Notes: generated by a model not told the origin, from the sequence alone. A DNA stretch of 64,000 nt from Streptomyces sp. NRRL S-337 (GCF_000720175.1 NZ_JOIX01000056.1:1-64000); one strand, 5' to 3'; counted from the first letter of the stretch, positions 16,142-24,772 are shown. Program-made: numbers and translations.

Positions 16142-18208
16142 GTGGCGATCAAGATCCTGCCTGTGGCGGAGACGCAAGCCGAGTTAATCGATGCGGCCGT
16201 GGCCTTGGGCGACCGCTACACCAAGACGCTGGGGTTGCTCACGCCGCCCGCGTACCGCAAGCACGCGAGCGACGGCGGGCTGCTCGTCGCGGTCGACGAG
16301 GGGGAGGTGGTCGGGTACGCGCTCTTCGGGCTCCCGAAGCGAAACCCGCATGTCCGGCTCGCGCACCTGTGCATCGCGGAGGAACACCGCGGGAAGGGCG
16401 TGGCACGGCTGCTGGTGGAGGAGATCCGGCGCCGGCACTCGGATCGGCTGGGGATCAAGGCGAAGTGCCGTCGTGACTACGGGCTCAGCGATATGTGGAC
16501 GAGCCTGGGATTCGTTCCGCAAGGGGAGGTGCGGGGACGCGGACAGGACGGGGAGACCCTGGACGGGTGGTGGCTCGACCACGGTCACCCGGACCTCTTC
16601 GCCGACGTGGAAAGCGAAGCGCTCTTGGTCGTGACCGTGGACCACGGCGTGTTCGCCGATCTGCGGGGGCGGTCGCCGGCAAGCGAAGCGGCACAGTCAC
16701 AGGCTCTTGAGGCTGGCTGGCTGGCGGACCTCATCGAGATCGCCTTCACGCCGCAGCTTCTGCACGATCTCCGGGACATCGTCGACACGGCAGAGCGCAA
16801 GCATCAGCGGGCCGCCTCGCACGGGCTGCGTCGGGTCACTCCGGACGCAGAAGCAGTGGCTTCACGGCGTTGCGAGTTGCTGGAGGCGGCTCGGACGTCC
16901 GAGGTTCACGACCTGCCAGCCGACTCCGAGCTGCTGCCGCGCCTCCAGTACGTGGCTGAGACCTCGTGTGCCGGCCTCCAGGTTCTTGTGACTCGGGATC
17001 CACTGCTGAGGCAGCTGGCTGATGTTGCTTGGAGCGTCGCCAGGGTCAAGGTGGTGGCACCGTCGGCGGTGACGCTGCACGTGGACGAGTTGCGACAGGC
17101 GCAGATGTACAGGCCGGCCGACCTCATGGGCACGGAGTTCCGCGCCAGTAAGGTCTCGCCCGGGGCAGAGGCCGAACTCGTCGCGTTCTTCGACCAGTCA
17201 GGAGACGACAGGGGTTCGGCGTTCGCCAGGCGACTGCAAGTCTTGGCCGCGGACGCGGTCGTATGGAACCGCGAACTGCTTCGTGACGGTCAAGGCCGCC
17301 CGGTCGCGCTCTACGCATGGGCGATGGACGGCCGCACACTGAATGTGCCGGTGCTGCGGACCGCGGCGCACCCCCTGGAAGAGACGCTCGCGCGGCAGCT
17401 GTTGTTCTCACTGAAACGTCTCGGGCGGGAATGCGGGGCTCAGGCTGTACGAGTCACTGATGCTTTCCCGTCGCCCGCCACCAAGGCGGCCGCAGGTGAT
17501 GACGGTTTCTTCGAGCACGATGGCGGCCTGGCGGCCCTGCTGGTCGACGTCTGCGGGAGCGCCCAAGAGGTGGCAGCCGTGGCCGGTCAGGCGGCCCGTG
17601 AGCTGGGGCGTGAGGAGACCGCACTCGAAGCCGGATTGCCGGCTGAGGTGGCCGGCTTCGTCGAGCGGGCCTGGTGGCCGGCCAAGGTTATGGACTCCCT
17701 GATGCCGTCCTTCCTGGTGCCGATCGAACCCCGCTGGTCCACCGAGCTGTTCAACACCCCTGCGACGCTGCTGCCACGCCCCGATGAACTGGGGATCAGC
17801 AGGGAACACGTCTACTACCGTTCCTCCGGGCGCCGTGGCGAGAGCGTCCCGGCGCGCCTGCTCTGGTACGTCAGCAGGGGCTCCTCCTACGAGGAGGGCC
17901 AAATGGTCATCGGATGCTCGCAGTTGGACGAGGTCGTGATCGACGCACCGGATGCCCTCCACTCGAAATTCGAACACCTGGGCGTATATGGTCGGGAGCA
18001 GGTGCGCGCAATCGCCCGCGGTGATGCTTCAGGCCGTGCGATGGCCTTGAGGTTTTCGGATACCGAGATCTTTCCGAGGACGGTGCCGCTGCGGCGATTG
18101 AAGTCACTGGCTCAGGGCCTGGGACTACAGTTTTCGCTGATGTCGCTGTCGAAGATCAGCAACAGGCTGTTCCAGGCGGTCTACGAAGAGGGACACCGAA
18201 GGACGTGA
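16142..18208 (+). CDS. GNAT acetyltransferase fused to a PIN-like region and a PUA/ASCH-like C-terminus
   Basis: The product is 688 aa. Residues 1-160 form a GNAT fold: VVGYALFGLPKR, then the acetyl-CoA loop EEHRGKGVARLLVEEI, then the C-terminal SLGFVPQGEV strand. From about 161 to 330 the pattern VVTVDHGVFADL ... LHDLRDIVD ... VLVTRDPLLRQLADVAW suggests a PIN-like nuclease fold with spaced acidic residues. The middle part has no family I recognise. From about 520 the text (SFLVPIEPRWSTELFN ... RLLWYVSRGSSYEEGQ ... IGCSQLDEVVI) looks like an ASCH/EVE-type PUA domain, usually RNA-binding. GGAGGGGG lies just before the GTG. Its stop overlaps the ASCH gene start, so the pair is one coupled unit. 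A role in modifying or cutting RNA is inferred. Confidence 0.7.
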   Translation: MAIKILPVAETQAELIDAAVALGDRYTKTLGLLTPPAYRKHASDGGLLVAVDEGEVVGYALFGLPKRNPHVRLAHLCIAEEHRGKGVARLLVEEIRRRHSDRLGIKAKCRRDYGLSDMWTSLGFVPQGEVRGRGQDGETLDGWWLDHGHPDLFADVESEALLVVTVDHGVFADLRGRSPASEAAQSQALEAGWLADLIEIAFTPQLLHDLRDIVDTAERKHQRAASHGLRRVTPDAEAVASRRCELLEAARTSEVHDLPADSELLPRLQYVAETSCAGLQVLVTRDPLLRQLADVAWSVARVKVVAPSAVTLHVDELRQAQMYRPADLMGTEFRASKVSPGAEAELVAFFDQSGDDRGSAFARRLQVLAADAVVWNRELLRDGQGRPVALYAWAMDGRTLNVPVLRTAAHPLEETLARQLLFSLKRLGRECGAQAVRVTDAFPSPATKAAAGDDGFFEHDGGLAALLVDVCGSAQEVAAVAGQAARELGREETALEAGLPAEVAGFVERAWWPAKVMDSLMPSFLVPIEPRWSTELFNTPATLLPRPDELGISREHVYYRSSGRRGESVPARLLWYVSRGSSYEEGQMVIGCSQLDEVVIDAPDALHSKFEHLGVYGREQVRAIARGDASGRAMALRFSDTEIFPRTVPLRRLKSLAQGLGLQFSLMSLSKISNRLFQAVYEEGHRRT

Positions 18209-18684
18209 ACGATCTGGACCGCGCGATGCTGCTGTCCGTACACCCCCGCTTCGCCACTGCGATCCTGGCGGGCAGCAAGACGGTCGAGGTGCGCCGACAG
18301 CGCGTCGCCGCGCCACCCGGCACCACCGTCGTTCTCTACGCCACCGCCCCCACGATGGCCTTGGTGGGGCTGGCGCGCATCGCGGCGGTCAAGGTCGGCT
18401 CCCCGCGGGAGGTGTGGAGCGCGCATCGGACCCAAACCGGGATCAGCCGACGGGAGTTCGACGAGTACATGAGTGGCGCTACCCAGGCCAGCGGACTCAC
18501 CCTCGAAGCGCCGCAGCCCTTCGAGGAGCCGGTGCCGCTCAGCGCTCTGCGTGCCGCGGGGACCTTCCACCCGCCACAGAGCTACCGGTACCTCAAGGGC
18601 GAAGCCCTCAGGCAGGTAGCCGAAGCCTCGCCGTCCGCGGGTACGGTCCTCCGCGGAATCCTGGGAGTCCCTGTACCGGTGTAG
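18205..18684 (+). CDS. ASCH-domain protein
   Basis: The product is 159 aa. It opens LLSVHPRFATAILAGSKTVE with VRRQR, the ASCH signature in which the Lys/Glu/Arg cluster lines an RNA-binding cleft, and continues TTVVLYATAPTMALVGLARI. PPQSYRYLKGE near the end is also typical. The GTG start shares bases with the upstream TGA (GTGA). ASCH domains belong to the PUA superfamily and are thought to bind RNA or modified nucleotides. Coupling to a GNAT-PIN-like protein suggests a joint function in RNA modification or defence; that is inference. Confidence 0.85.
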   Translation: MNDLDRAMLLSVHPRFATAILAGSKTVEVRRQRVAAPPGTTVVLYATAPTMALVGLARIAAVKVGSPREVWSAHRTQTGISRREFDEYMSGATQASGLTLEAPQPFEEPVPLSALRAAGTFHPPQSYRYLKGEALRQVAEASPSAGTVLRGILGVPVPV

Positions 18685-18705
18685 GCGGGAGCTGGGCCTG
18701 GCTGA

Positions 18706-18730
18706 CGACACGGCGGCCCGGCCCGTGTCG
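18706..18730. terminator. Hairpin between convergent genes
   Basis: CGACACGG, loop, CCGTGTCG between the ASCH gene and the convergent TIGR02391 gene. The stem is 8 bp and no clear T run follows. Confidence 0.45.
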
Positions 18731-18779
18731 CACCCGTCCTGTGGCACCGAAGGCACAGCTGAATGATGTGGGTCAGTGC

Positions 18780-19526
18780 CTACTGGGATTTCCCGGATTG
18801 GCGTTGCTTGGCCCGCTCGATCTGTCGTAGCAGTAGGTCCGCGAACTGAATGATCTCGGCGGCCTCGATCGGGTCGTCGAAGTCGATGGTGCGATGGCTT
18901 GAGGGGTTCTTATACGCACCCATGGCGCCGGCGAACAGGGCCGAGGCTGCTTCCTGCTCGCCGCCCTCTGCTCCGGCATCAGCGAGCACGCCGCCGGCCT
19001 TGCCGTTCTGGTGTGGCTGGAACGCGGCACGCATCAGCTTCACTCCGACCAGGGAATTGTCCAGACCGGAGGCGTCCCGCACAGCCACTTCCACCGCCTT
19101 CATCGCGCCGAAGCAGGCCAGCTCGTAGTCCCCGAGGTTGAAGGTGGTGCGAACCGTCCCTTCGAGGCGGGGATGCAGCGGCCCAGAGAGCCGTTCGCGT
19201 GCCTCGAACTGAACTATCCCGGCCGGATTTTCCGCCAGCTCCTTGCCTTCCTGAGAGACTCTTCGGAAGGCGTCGGACTGTGTGTGGTCTCGTGACAACA
19301 GGGCGCGTGACTCCAGCCACGTCCAGGCGTCAGCGAGTCCGTCCAGTAGTGCATCTTCGTCGGGTTCGCTCTGGAAAGCCCGGCGTGCCGAACTGATCAG
19401 CCCGTCGAACTGAAGGTGTCGACTGTTGCTGTCCGCGAGGTGCTGCAGGAGGAGGAGCGCGACGTCTCTGGTGGGCAGCTGGCGGATCTTCTCCGCAGGG
19501 ACCGGCGGCACGTACGTGAAGGTCAT
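18780..19526 (-). CDS. TIGR02391 (Ymh-type) family protein
   Basis: The product is 248 aa and soluble. The N-terminal half is helical (TRDVALLLLQHLADSN). The C-terminal half carries the family signature: DYELACFGAMKAVEVAVRDA, GVKLMRAAFQPHQNG, then LFAGAMGAYKNPSSHRTID. This conserved domain of unknown function is frequent on mobile elements and in defence neighbourhoods. The ATG at 19526 follows a short divergent region. It converges on the ASCH gene. Whether it works with the GNAT-PIN-like/ASCH pair cannot be told from one locus. Confidence 0.8.
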   Translation of the reverse strand: MTFTYVPPVPAEKIRQLPTRDVALLLLQHLADSNSRHLQFDGLISSARRAFQSEPDEDALLDGLADAWTWLESRALLSRDHTQSDAFRRVSQEGKELAENPAGIVQFEARERLSGPLHPRLEGTVRTTFNLGDYELACFGAMKAVEVAVRDASGLDNSLVGVKLMRAAFQPHQNGKAGGVLADAGAEGGEQEAASALFAGAMGAYKNPSSHRTIDFDDPIEAAEIIQFADLLLRQIERAKQRQSGKSQ

Positions 19527-19855
19527 GGCCGCACGCTAGAGCCGTCCACCGACAGCGCACCTGGACTTTCGCGGTTCTCGTGCAATGGCAGGGTGCTCGA
19601 TGCTCGGTGGCACGCGTTCAGCCGCAGGCGGTGCAGAACGGCCTCGGCCGCGGCCATGCCGGGCCTATTCGCAGGTGCATCGTTGCAGGCCACCCGGCAG
19701 TATGTGATGCAGGCCACGCAAATTGTGTCTCGCGATTCGAGATGGCGGTCGATCAGGTTGCCGTAGAAGGGGTTGCGGGCGCCAATTCGGCGCAGTAATC
19801 GGTGCGTTATGGCACGCGAATGGCACGCGGCCCCAAAATGGTCTAGACAACAAAC
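19527..19855. other. Intergenic region at the right edge of the island
   Basis: No gene is seen. Near 19808-19829 ATGGCACGCG occurs twice in tandem. From 19840 the segment matches 10663-10723, the candidate att repeat. The stretch is less GC-rich than coding DNA. Confidence 0.5.
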
Positions 19856-19882
19856 AAGCCCCAGGCCACTGGCCTGGGGCTT
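19856..19882 (-). terminator. Terminator of tRNA-Gly
   Basis: On the minus strand AAGCCCCAGGCC, loop AGT, GGCCTGGGGCTT lies 5 nt after the tRNA 3' end. The stem is 12 bp. The same structure recurs at about 10.68 kb. Confidence 0.85.
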
Positions 19883-19887
19883 TCACG

Positions 19888-19961
19888 TGGAGCGGGTGAC
19901 GGGAATCGAACCCGCGCTCTGAGCTTGGGAAGCTCATGTTCTACCATTAAACTACACCCGC
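19888..19961 (-). tRNA. tRNA-Gly (anticodon CCC)
   Basis: A complete cloverleaf reads on the minus strand. The acceptor stem is GCGGGTG / CACCCGC. The D-arm contains TAGTTTAATGGTAGAAC. The anticodon stem is TGAGC / GCTCA with loop TTCCCAA. The T-arm is GCGGG TTCGATT CCCGT. The discriminator T is followed by an encoded CCA. Its 3' end is repeated at 10.7 kb and, from the anticodon loop, at 3.73 kb, making it the likely integration site of the neighbouring island. Confidence 0.95.
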
Positions 19962-20218
19962 GTCATTCCGCCTCTTCCGAGAGCGGAACATCGTCGCACA
20001 CTCTACCCCATCGCCGCCCCGCGGTGCATTTGGCATGTCCGGGTGGGTCGAGCCACGGCGGGGAGAGGGGATGGCGCGGGGGTGCGCCGGCCGCGGGATG
20101 CGGGTGTGCGGGGCGGGAGTTGGGGCGTACGGTGGGGGCTCGGAGTGCCGCGTGTGGTGGCGCCCAGTTCATCCCCTAATGTGGCTTTTGTTGTCCACGC
20201 AGTTGGGAGAGGGACTTG

Positions 20219-20377
20219 ATGGAGCGCACCGTCGTACGTTGTGCCGAGGGCCACGTGTTCAGCACCGCTTCGTTCCCGATGCAGACCACCGACCGGCTCG
20301 GTCCCGGACGGCTGTTGCGCTGCCCGCGCTGTGCTCGGCTGCGGCATGCGGTGCCCGTCGAGCACGCGAAGCGGTAG
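20219..20377 (+). CDS. Small zinc-ribbon-like protein
   Basis: The product is 52 aa: MERTVVRCAEGHVFSTASFP, then a linker, then LLRCPRCARLRHAVPV. The CX3H and CPRC clusters could hold one zinc ion, as in rubredoxin-like knuckles. It starts with ATG after GGGAGAGGGA. Similar tiny proteins are conserved in Streptomyces; the function is unknown. Its stop codon falls inside the first unit of a 23-bp tandem repeat. Confidence 0.7.
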   Translation: MERTVVRCAEGHVFSTASFPMQTTDRLGPGRLLRCPRCARLRHAVPVEHAKR

Positions 20378-20520
20378 TGATCAACCCGTAGTAGTGGTGG
20401 TGATCAGCGCGCAGCAGCGGTAGTGATCAGCGCGCGGCAGCGGTAGTGATCAGCCCGTAGCAGTGGGAGCGATCGACCCGTAGCAGTCGTGGTGATCGAT
20501 CCGTAGCGGTGGCGATCTGC
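20372..20520. repeat. 23-bp tandem repeat, six units plus a partial
   Basis: Units of exactly 23 bp run at 20372, 20395, 20418, 20441, 20464 and 20487, with a partial at 20510. The approximate consensus is CGGTAGTGATCAGCCCGTAGCAG. Most units keep a TGATCA or CGATCG core and a CCGTAGCAG or CGCAGCAG end. The array fills the space between the zinc-ribbon gene and the dcd promoter region. Confidence 0.85.
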
Positions 20521-20558
20521 GTCGTCGGGCGCGAGTGGAATGATCGTCCGAGGGTGGT

Positions 20559-20586
20559 GGGCCCGGTCCCTGGTGGGACCGGGCCC
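20559..20586. terminator. Hairpin terminator upstream of dcd
   Basis: GGGCCCGGTCCC, loop TGGT, GGGACCGGGCCC. The perfect 12-bp stem separates the zinc-ribbon transcript from dcd. Confidence 0.8.
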
Positions 20587-20629
20587 TCGTCGTGCGGTGG
20601 GGGTGGTGCGGGCGCGTATCCTCGTCTGC

Positions 20630-21205
20630 GTGCTTCTCTCAGACAAGGACATCCGGGCCGAGATCGATGCCGGCCGGGTGCGCATCGACCCCTATGACGA
20701 GTCGATGGTGCAGCCGTCCAGTATCGACGTGCGTCTCGATCGCTACTTCCGGGTGTTCGAGAACCACCGCTACCCGCACATCGACCCCGCCGTCGAGCAG
20801 TCCGACCTGACCCGTGAGGTGGTCCCGGAGGGGGACGAGGCGTTCATCCTGCACCCGGGTGAGTTCGTGCTCGCCTCGACGTACGAGGTCATCACGCTGC
20901 CCGACGACCTCGCCTCGCGGCTGGAGGGCAAGAGCTCGCTCGGGCGGCTCGGGCTGCTGACGCATTCCACCGCCGGGTTCATCGACCCGGGGTTCAGCGG
21001 GCATGTGACGCTGGAGCTGAGCAACGTGGCCACGCTGCCGATCAAGCTGTGGCCGGGCATGAAGATCGGGCAGCTGTGCATGTTCCGGCTGACCTCGCCG
21101 GCCGAGCACCCGTACGGCAGTGAGCGGTACGGCTCCCGCTACCAGGGGCAGCGCGGCCCGACGCCGTCCCGGTCGTTCCGGAACTTCCACCGTTCGAAGG
21201 TGTGA
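20630..21205 (+). CDS. dcd: dCTP deaminase
   Basis: The product is 191 aa, the usual length. It converts dCTP to dUTP for thymidylate synthesis. Family blocks are [57 protein letters not shown] and [16 protein letters not shown], with the catalytic Glu in the VTLEL strand. The start is GTG with no ribosome site. A TATCCT hexamer ends 7 nt upstream, so translation is probably leaderless. The gene sits at the boundary where conserved core synteny resumes after the tRNA island. Confidence 0.95.
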   Translation: MLLSDKDIRAEIDAGRVRIDPYDESMVQPSSIDVRLDRYFRVFENHRYPHIDPAVEQSDLTREVVPEGDEAFILHPGEFVLASTYEVITLPDDLASRLEGKSSLGRLGLLTHSTAGFIDPGFSGHVTLELSNVATLPIKLWPGMKIGQLCMFRLTSPAEHPYGSERYGSRYQGQRGPTPSRSFRNFHRSKV

Positions 21206-21298
21206 GGCCGCCCGCGGCGGGGGCGCCGTGGGCCGGGCCGAGGTCGTCGGCCGAAGGCCAGGTCGTAGGTCGAAACAGAGAAGGTCTGAGAGAGATTC

Positions 21299-21796
21299 GT
21301 GAGTGACGTGCGGGAGAACCTGACGTACGAGCGGTTCGGCGGGGCGGTCCGCGAGCTGGCACAGACGATCGCGGACGACGGGTACGAGCCGGACATCGTG
21401 CTGTCGATCGCCCGGGGCGGCGTGTTCGTCGCGGGCGGTCTGGCGTACGCGCTGGACTGCAAGAACATCCACCTCGTGAACGTGGAGTTCTACACCGGCG
21501 TGGGGACCACCCTGGAGATGCCGGTCATGCTGGCGCCGGTCCCGAACGCGATCGACTTCTCGGAGAAGAAGGTGCTGATCGCCGATGACGTGGCCGACAC
21601 CGGCAAGACGCTGAAGCTGGTGCGCGACTTCTGCCTGGAGACCGTGGCCGAGGTGCGCAGCGCGGTGATCTACGAGAAGTCGCACTCGCTGGTGAAGTGC
21701 GAGTACGTCTGGAAGCGCACGGACGACTGGATCAACTTCCCGTGGAGCGTCGAGCCGCCGGTGGTCCGGCGGGAGGGGCAGATCCTCGACGCGTGA
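21299..21796 (+). CDS. Phosphoribosyltransferase
   Basis: The product is 165 aa. It shows the PRTase type I fold: an N-terminal GGVFVAGGLAYAL turn and the PRPP-binding motif VLIADDVADTGKTL. The N-terminus MSDVRENLTYERFGGAVREL and C-terminal WINFPWSVEPPV are typical of hypoxanthine/xanthine-type PRTases. It probably salvages a purine base from PRPP; the base is not determined. The GTG start is preceded by GAGAGA. A hairpin terminator follows. Confidence 0.85.
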   Translation: MSDVRENLTYERFGGAVRELAQTIADDGYEPDIVLSIARGGVFVAGGLAYALDCKNIHLVNVEFYTGVGTTLEMPVMLAPVPNAIDFSEKKVLIADDVADTGKTLKLVRDFCLETVAEVRSAVIYEKSHSLVKCEYVWKRTDDWINFPWSVEPPVVRREGQILDA

Positions 21797-21816
21797 CCCG
21801 GTAAGTTCCTTATCGC

Positions 21817-21848
21817 ACAAGGGAGTTGGCTTCGGCCGGCTCCCTTGT
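21817..21848. terminator. Hairpin terminator after the phosphoribosyltransferase gene
   Basis: ACAAGGGAG and CTCCCTTGT close a stem with further inner pairing around a TTCG loop, ending in TTGTTGG. Confidence 0.8.
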
Positions 21849-21988
21849 TGGTTGGGGGCGGTGCGTCGGTGTGCGCGCCGGCCTGTGTCCTGTGCGCGTC
21901 TTTCGGCCAATGGCGTTACCGGTGTTCCGCCGGGGCCTACTTGCGAGTACAACCCGCGGTAACAGCAGACCGGAGGGGAGGCCGCAGG

Positions 21989-23572
21989 ATGCGTACGAGA
22001 GGCGTGAGACGGGCGGGGCACGGGTGGCGCGGGTTCGGTGGCTTACGGGGTGCGGTGGTGGGCTCGGCCGCGGCGCTGGGGGTGGTGTTCACCCTGGCGG
22101 CGGGCGGCGGGGCGAGTGCCGCCACCGGAGCCGCGAGCGGAAGCGGGCGGGCGACGATCACGGCCACCACACCGCTGTCGCCCGAGCTGGAGAGGATCCG
22201 GGCGCAGGAGGCGGTCAAGCTCTACGGGGACCCGGCCGAGCGGCCGCTCGCCGAGCGCAAGACCTCGCTGATCTCGCTGGGCGACAGCGAGATCTCCGGC
22301 GAGGGCGTCGGGACGTACGAGCCGGGGACCGACGGGCCCACCAACTGGTGCCACCGGTCCCCGGACGCGGCGATCCACCGCACCGGCATCGCGGCCGACG
22401 TCACGTACAACGTCGCGTGCTCGGGCGCGTCCAGCGGGAACATCGTCATCGGCGGCAGCAAGCAGTACGCCGATGAGCTGGTGCAGAGCGACAGCCTGGC
22501 GATCGCGGCCCGCAACACCCGGCTGAAGATGGTGCTCCTGATGGCCGGCGCCAACGACGACCTGCAGTTCGGGCCGGTGATGACGGACTGCGTGGAGCAC
22601 TGGTTCCTGCTCCAGGGCACCTGCGAGCCGAAGTACCGGCCGGGGTGGCAGGCGCGGGTCGACGGCCTGGTGCCGAAGATCGAGCGGACGCTGAACGACC
22701 TGCGGACCGTGATGCGGAACGCGGGGTACGCGGACGGCGACTACCGGCTCGTGGTGATGTCGTACCCGAGCCCCATCGGGCCGGACGTGGAGGACAACCC
22801 GCACTTCCCCGGGAAGCTGCCGGGCGGCTGCACGGGCTACACCTCCGACGCCGGATGGGGGCGCAACACCGCCGTACCGGCCTTCGAACGCGGCGTCCGG
22901 AAGATCGCGCAGGACACCGGCGTGACCTACCTCGACGCCTCGCGGCTCTTCCACGGCCACGAGGTGTGCATGGAGGACACCTGGGCGCGCGGGCTGTACG
23001 TGAACCTCACCAACCCCTTCCCGCCCGACTCCAATTCGGTGCGGCAGTCCTTCCACCCCAACGCGCGCGGGCATGCGGCGTTCGCCTCCTGCCTGACCCA
23101 GCTGTACGCGGCGCCGGGACTGCGTGAGGCGTCCTGCACGGACCCGGCGAGCACCGGGCGGCCGAAGCTGTACCCGGGCGCCTGGGACGACGCGTACCGG
23201 CCGCTGCGGAACGCCGCCACCGGCAGCTGTGTGGACGCGACCGGCGGCGCCAGCCGCAACGGCACGGTGGTCGGCGGCTGGGACTGCAACGGCCAGCGCC
23301 ACCAGGACTGGTGGTACGACGGTGACCAGCGGTCGGTGCACGTCGGACTGACCCAGGACCGGTGCCTGGACGTCCCGGGCGGACGGTACGAGCCGGGGGC
23401 CGGGCTGGTGCTGTGGAACTGCTCGGGCGCGGCCAACCAGCAGTTCGCCCGGCCGGCGGACGGCACGGTCCGGCCGGCCGCCGCGCAGTCGCTCTGCCTG
23501 ACGCTGGACGGCGTGAAGGAGCCGCTGCGGCTGCGGGCGTGTGACGGGTCGACGGGGCAGCGGTTCGCGTAA
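21989..23572 (+). CDS. Secreted SGNH-hydrolase with a C-terminal ricin-type lectin domain
   Basis: The product is 527 aa with an N-terminal signal segment (AAALGVVFTLAAGGGASA). The SGNH block I is ISLGDSEISGEGVG, at about residue 95, with the nucleophile Ser. Block III is MAGANDDL and block V is FHPNARGH, with Asp replaced by other spacing. From about 400 a beta-trefoil lectin repeats ATGSCVDATGG, DRCLDVPGG and QSLCLTLDG with QxW-like QHxDW and QQF turns. It probably removes ester groups from a carbohydrate outside the cell. The ATG at 21989 has GGAGGGGAG at 8-nt spacing. Confidence 0.88.
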   Translation: MRTRGVRRAGHGWRGFGGLRGAVVGSAAALGVVFTLAAGGGASAATGAASGSGRATITATTPLSPELERIRAQEAVKLYGDPAERPLAERKTSLISLGDSEISGEGVGTYEPGTDGPTNWCHRSPDAAIHRTGIAADVTYNVACSGASSGNIVIGGSKQYADELVQSDSLAIAARNTRLKMVLLMAGANDDLQFGPVMTDCVEHWFLLQGTCEPKYRPGWQARVDGLVPKIERTLNDLRTVMRNAGYADGDYRLVVMSYPSPIGPDVEDNPHFPGKLPGGCTGYTSDAGWGRNTAVPAFERGVRKIAQDTGVTYLDASRLFHGHEVCMEDTWARGLYVNLTNPFPPDSNSVRQSFHPNARGHAAFASCLTQLYAAPGLREASCTDPASTGRPKLYPGAWDDAYRPLRNAATGSCVDATGGASRNGTVVGGWDCNGQRHQDWWYDGDQRSVHVGLTQDRCLDVPGGRYEPGAGLVLWNCSGAANQQFARPADGTVRPAAAQSLCLTLDGVKEPLRLRACDGSTGQRFA

Positions 23573-23619
23573 CGGCCGCTGCCGGTAGGCCGGCCGCACG
23601 CGGCGCCCCGTACGGCGAA

Positions 23620-23656
23620 GGGCCCGTCCCGGAGCGGAGTGCTCCGGGACGGGCCC
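23620..23656. terminator. Bidirectional terminator
   Basis: A 16-bp perfect stem (GGGCCCGTCCCGGAGC and its complement) with a GGAGT loop, between the convergent SGNH and Yip1 genes. Confidence 0.9.
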
Positions 23657-23684
23657 CTGCCGTGTGGCCGGTCCGGGCCGTGGG

Positions 23685-24626
23685 CTACAGCGTGCCCAGT
23701 TTGAGCAGCGCCAGCAGCGCGACCAGCTGGATCGCGGAGGCGCCGAGCGCCTTCGGCCACGGCAGGTCGTGCGACTTGCTGACCATGGAGGTCAGGAGGT
23801 AGCCGGTGGCGAGCCAGGTCAGCCAGCCCAGGACCTGGACGAGCGCGGAGTCGCCGCCGAGGAACATCGCGAACAGCAGCCGGGGCGCGTCCGTGATCGT
23901 CATGATCAGCATGGCCAGGCCGATGGTCGGCTGCCAGGCACCGTCACCGCCGAGCTGGCGGGCCAGGGTGTGGGTGACCGCGCCCAGGATCAGGCTGCCG
24001 ACGATGAACATCACGGCGGTGATCAGCACCCAGGGGATGCTGTTGGAGAGCGTGGCGTTCAGCACGTCCTCGCGGGCCTTGTCGAAGCCGAAGACCGCGA
24101 GCAGGCCGTAGACGAACGTGACGGTCAGGGCCGGGCCCCACACCTGGTGGTCCCGCATCTGCCAGAACGTCGGGTCGGGACGCAGCACGATGCCGGACAG
24201 CAGCTGCTTCCAGTGCAGCCGGGGGCCGGCCGGCGGGGCGGAGGACTGGCCGGCGCGGTACGTGCCGCCGTCGGCGTACTCACCGTCGGCCGGGCCGTTG
24301 CCGTACTGATCGGGGTACCCGCCGTACGCGTCCGGGGCCTCGCCGATGCTGAACTGCCGGGTGCTGCCGGGGTTGTTGTCGCCGCCGTACGGTGCGTAGC
24401 CGGCGCCGCCGGCGTCGCCGAAGTACTCGGGCTCGCCGTACTGCTGCGGCTGCCCCTGCGGGCCGCTGCCGTACTGCTGCCACTGCCCGTGCGGTGGCGG
24501 CGCGGCCTGCTGTCCGTACGGCCCCTGCTGCCCGTACGGCGCCTGCTGCGCCTGTCCCTGGTGCCCCTGCTGTCCGTTCTGCGCGGGGCGGGCGTCCCGT
24601 CCGCGACCCATCCTGAATCCAGCCAC
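23685..24626 (-). CDS. Yip1-domain membrane protein
   Basis: The product is 313 aa. The first 140 residues are disordered, rich in Gln, Gly, Tyr and Pro (QGPYGQQAAPPPHGQWQQYG). The C-terminal half has about five transmembrane helices, beginning HWKQLLSGIVLRPDPTFWQM and ending LVALLALLKLGTL. This is the YIP1 architecture. The role in bacteria is unknown. GTG at 24626 is taken as the start, with AAGGC nearby; ATG at 24611 is the alternative. Confidence 0.8.
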   Translation of the reverse strand: MAGFRMGRGRDARPAQNGQQGHQGQAQQAPYGQQGPYGQQAAPPPHGQWQQYGSGPQGQPQQYGEPEYFGDAGGAGYAPYGGDNNPGSTRQFSIGEAPDAYGGYPDQYGNGPADGEYADGGTYRAGQSSAPPAGPRLHWKQLLSGIVLRPDPTFWQMRDHQVWGPALTVTFVYGLLAVFGFDKAREDVLNATLSNSIPWVLITAVMFIVGSLILGAVTHTLARQLGGDGAWQPTIGLAMLIMTITDAPRLLFAMFLGGDSALVQVLGWLTWLATGYLLTSMVSKSHDLPWPKALGASAIQLVALLALLKLGTL

Positions 24627-24772
24627 GCCTTCGAAAGTACCTGGTCCCCGGGGGCCGGGTGGCCGAGTGGGGAGATGGGGGTGCGTTTGGGGCTGAGCTG
24701 TGACAGTCCGCAGTTCGCTGCGCTTGGCTGTCGGCCCACGTACTCGGCTGCGGCGCCGTGCCGGGAAAAGCT

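Noticed and set aside
20372..20520. CRISPR array
   Set aside because: The 23-bp units are contiguous without unique spacers, and no cas genes are near.
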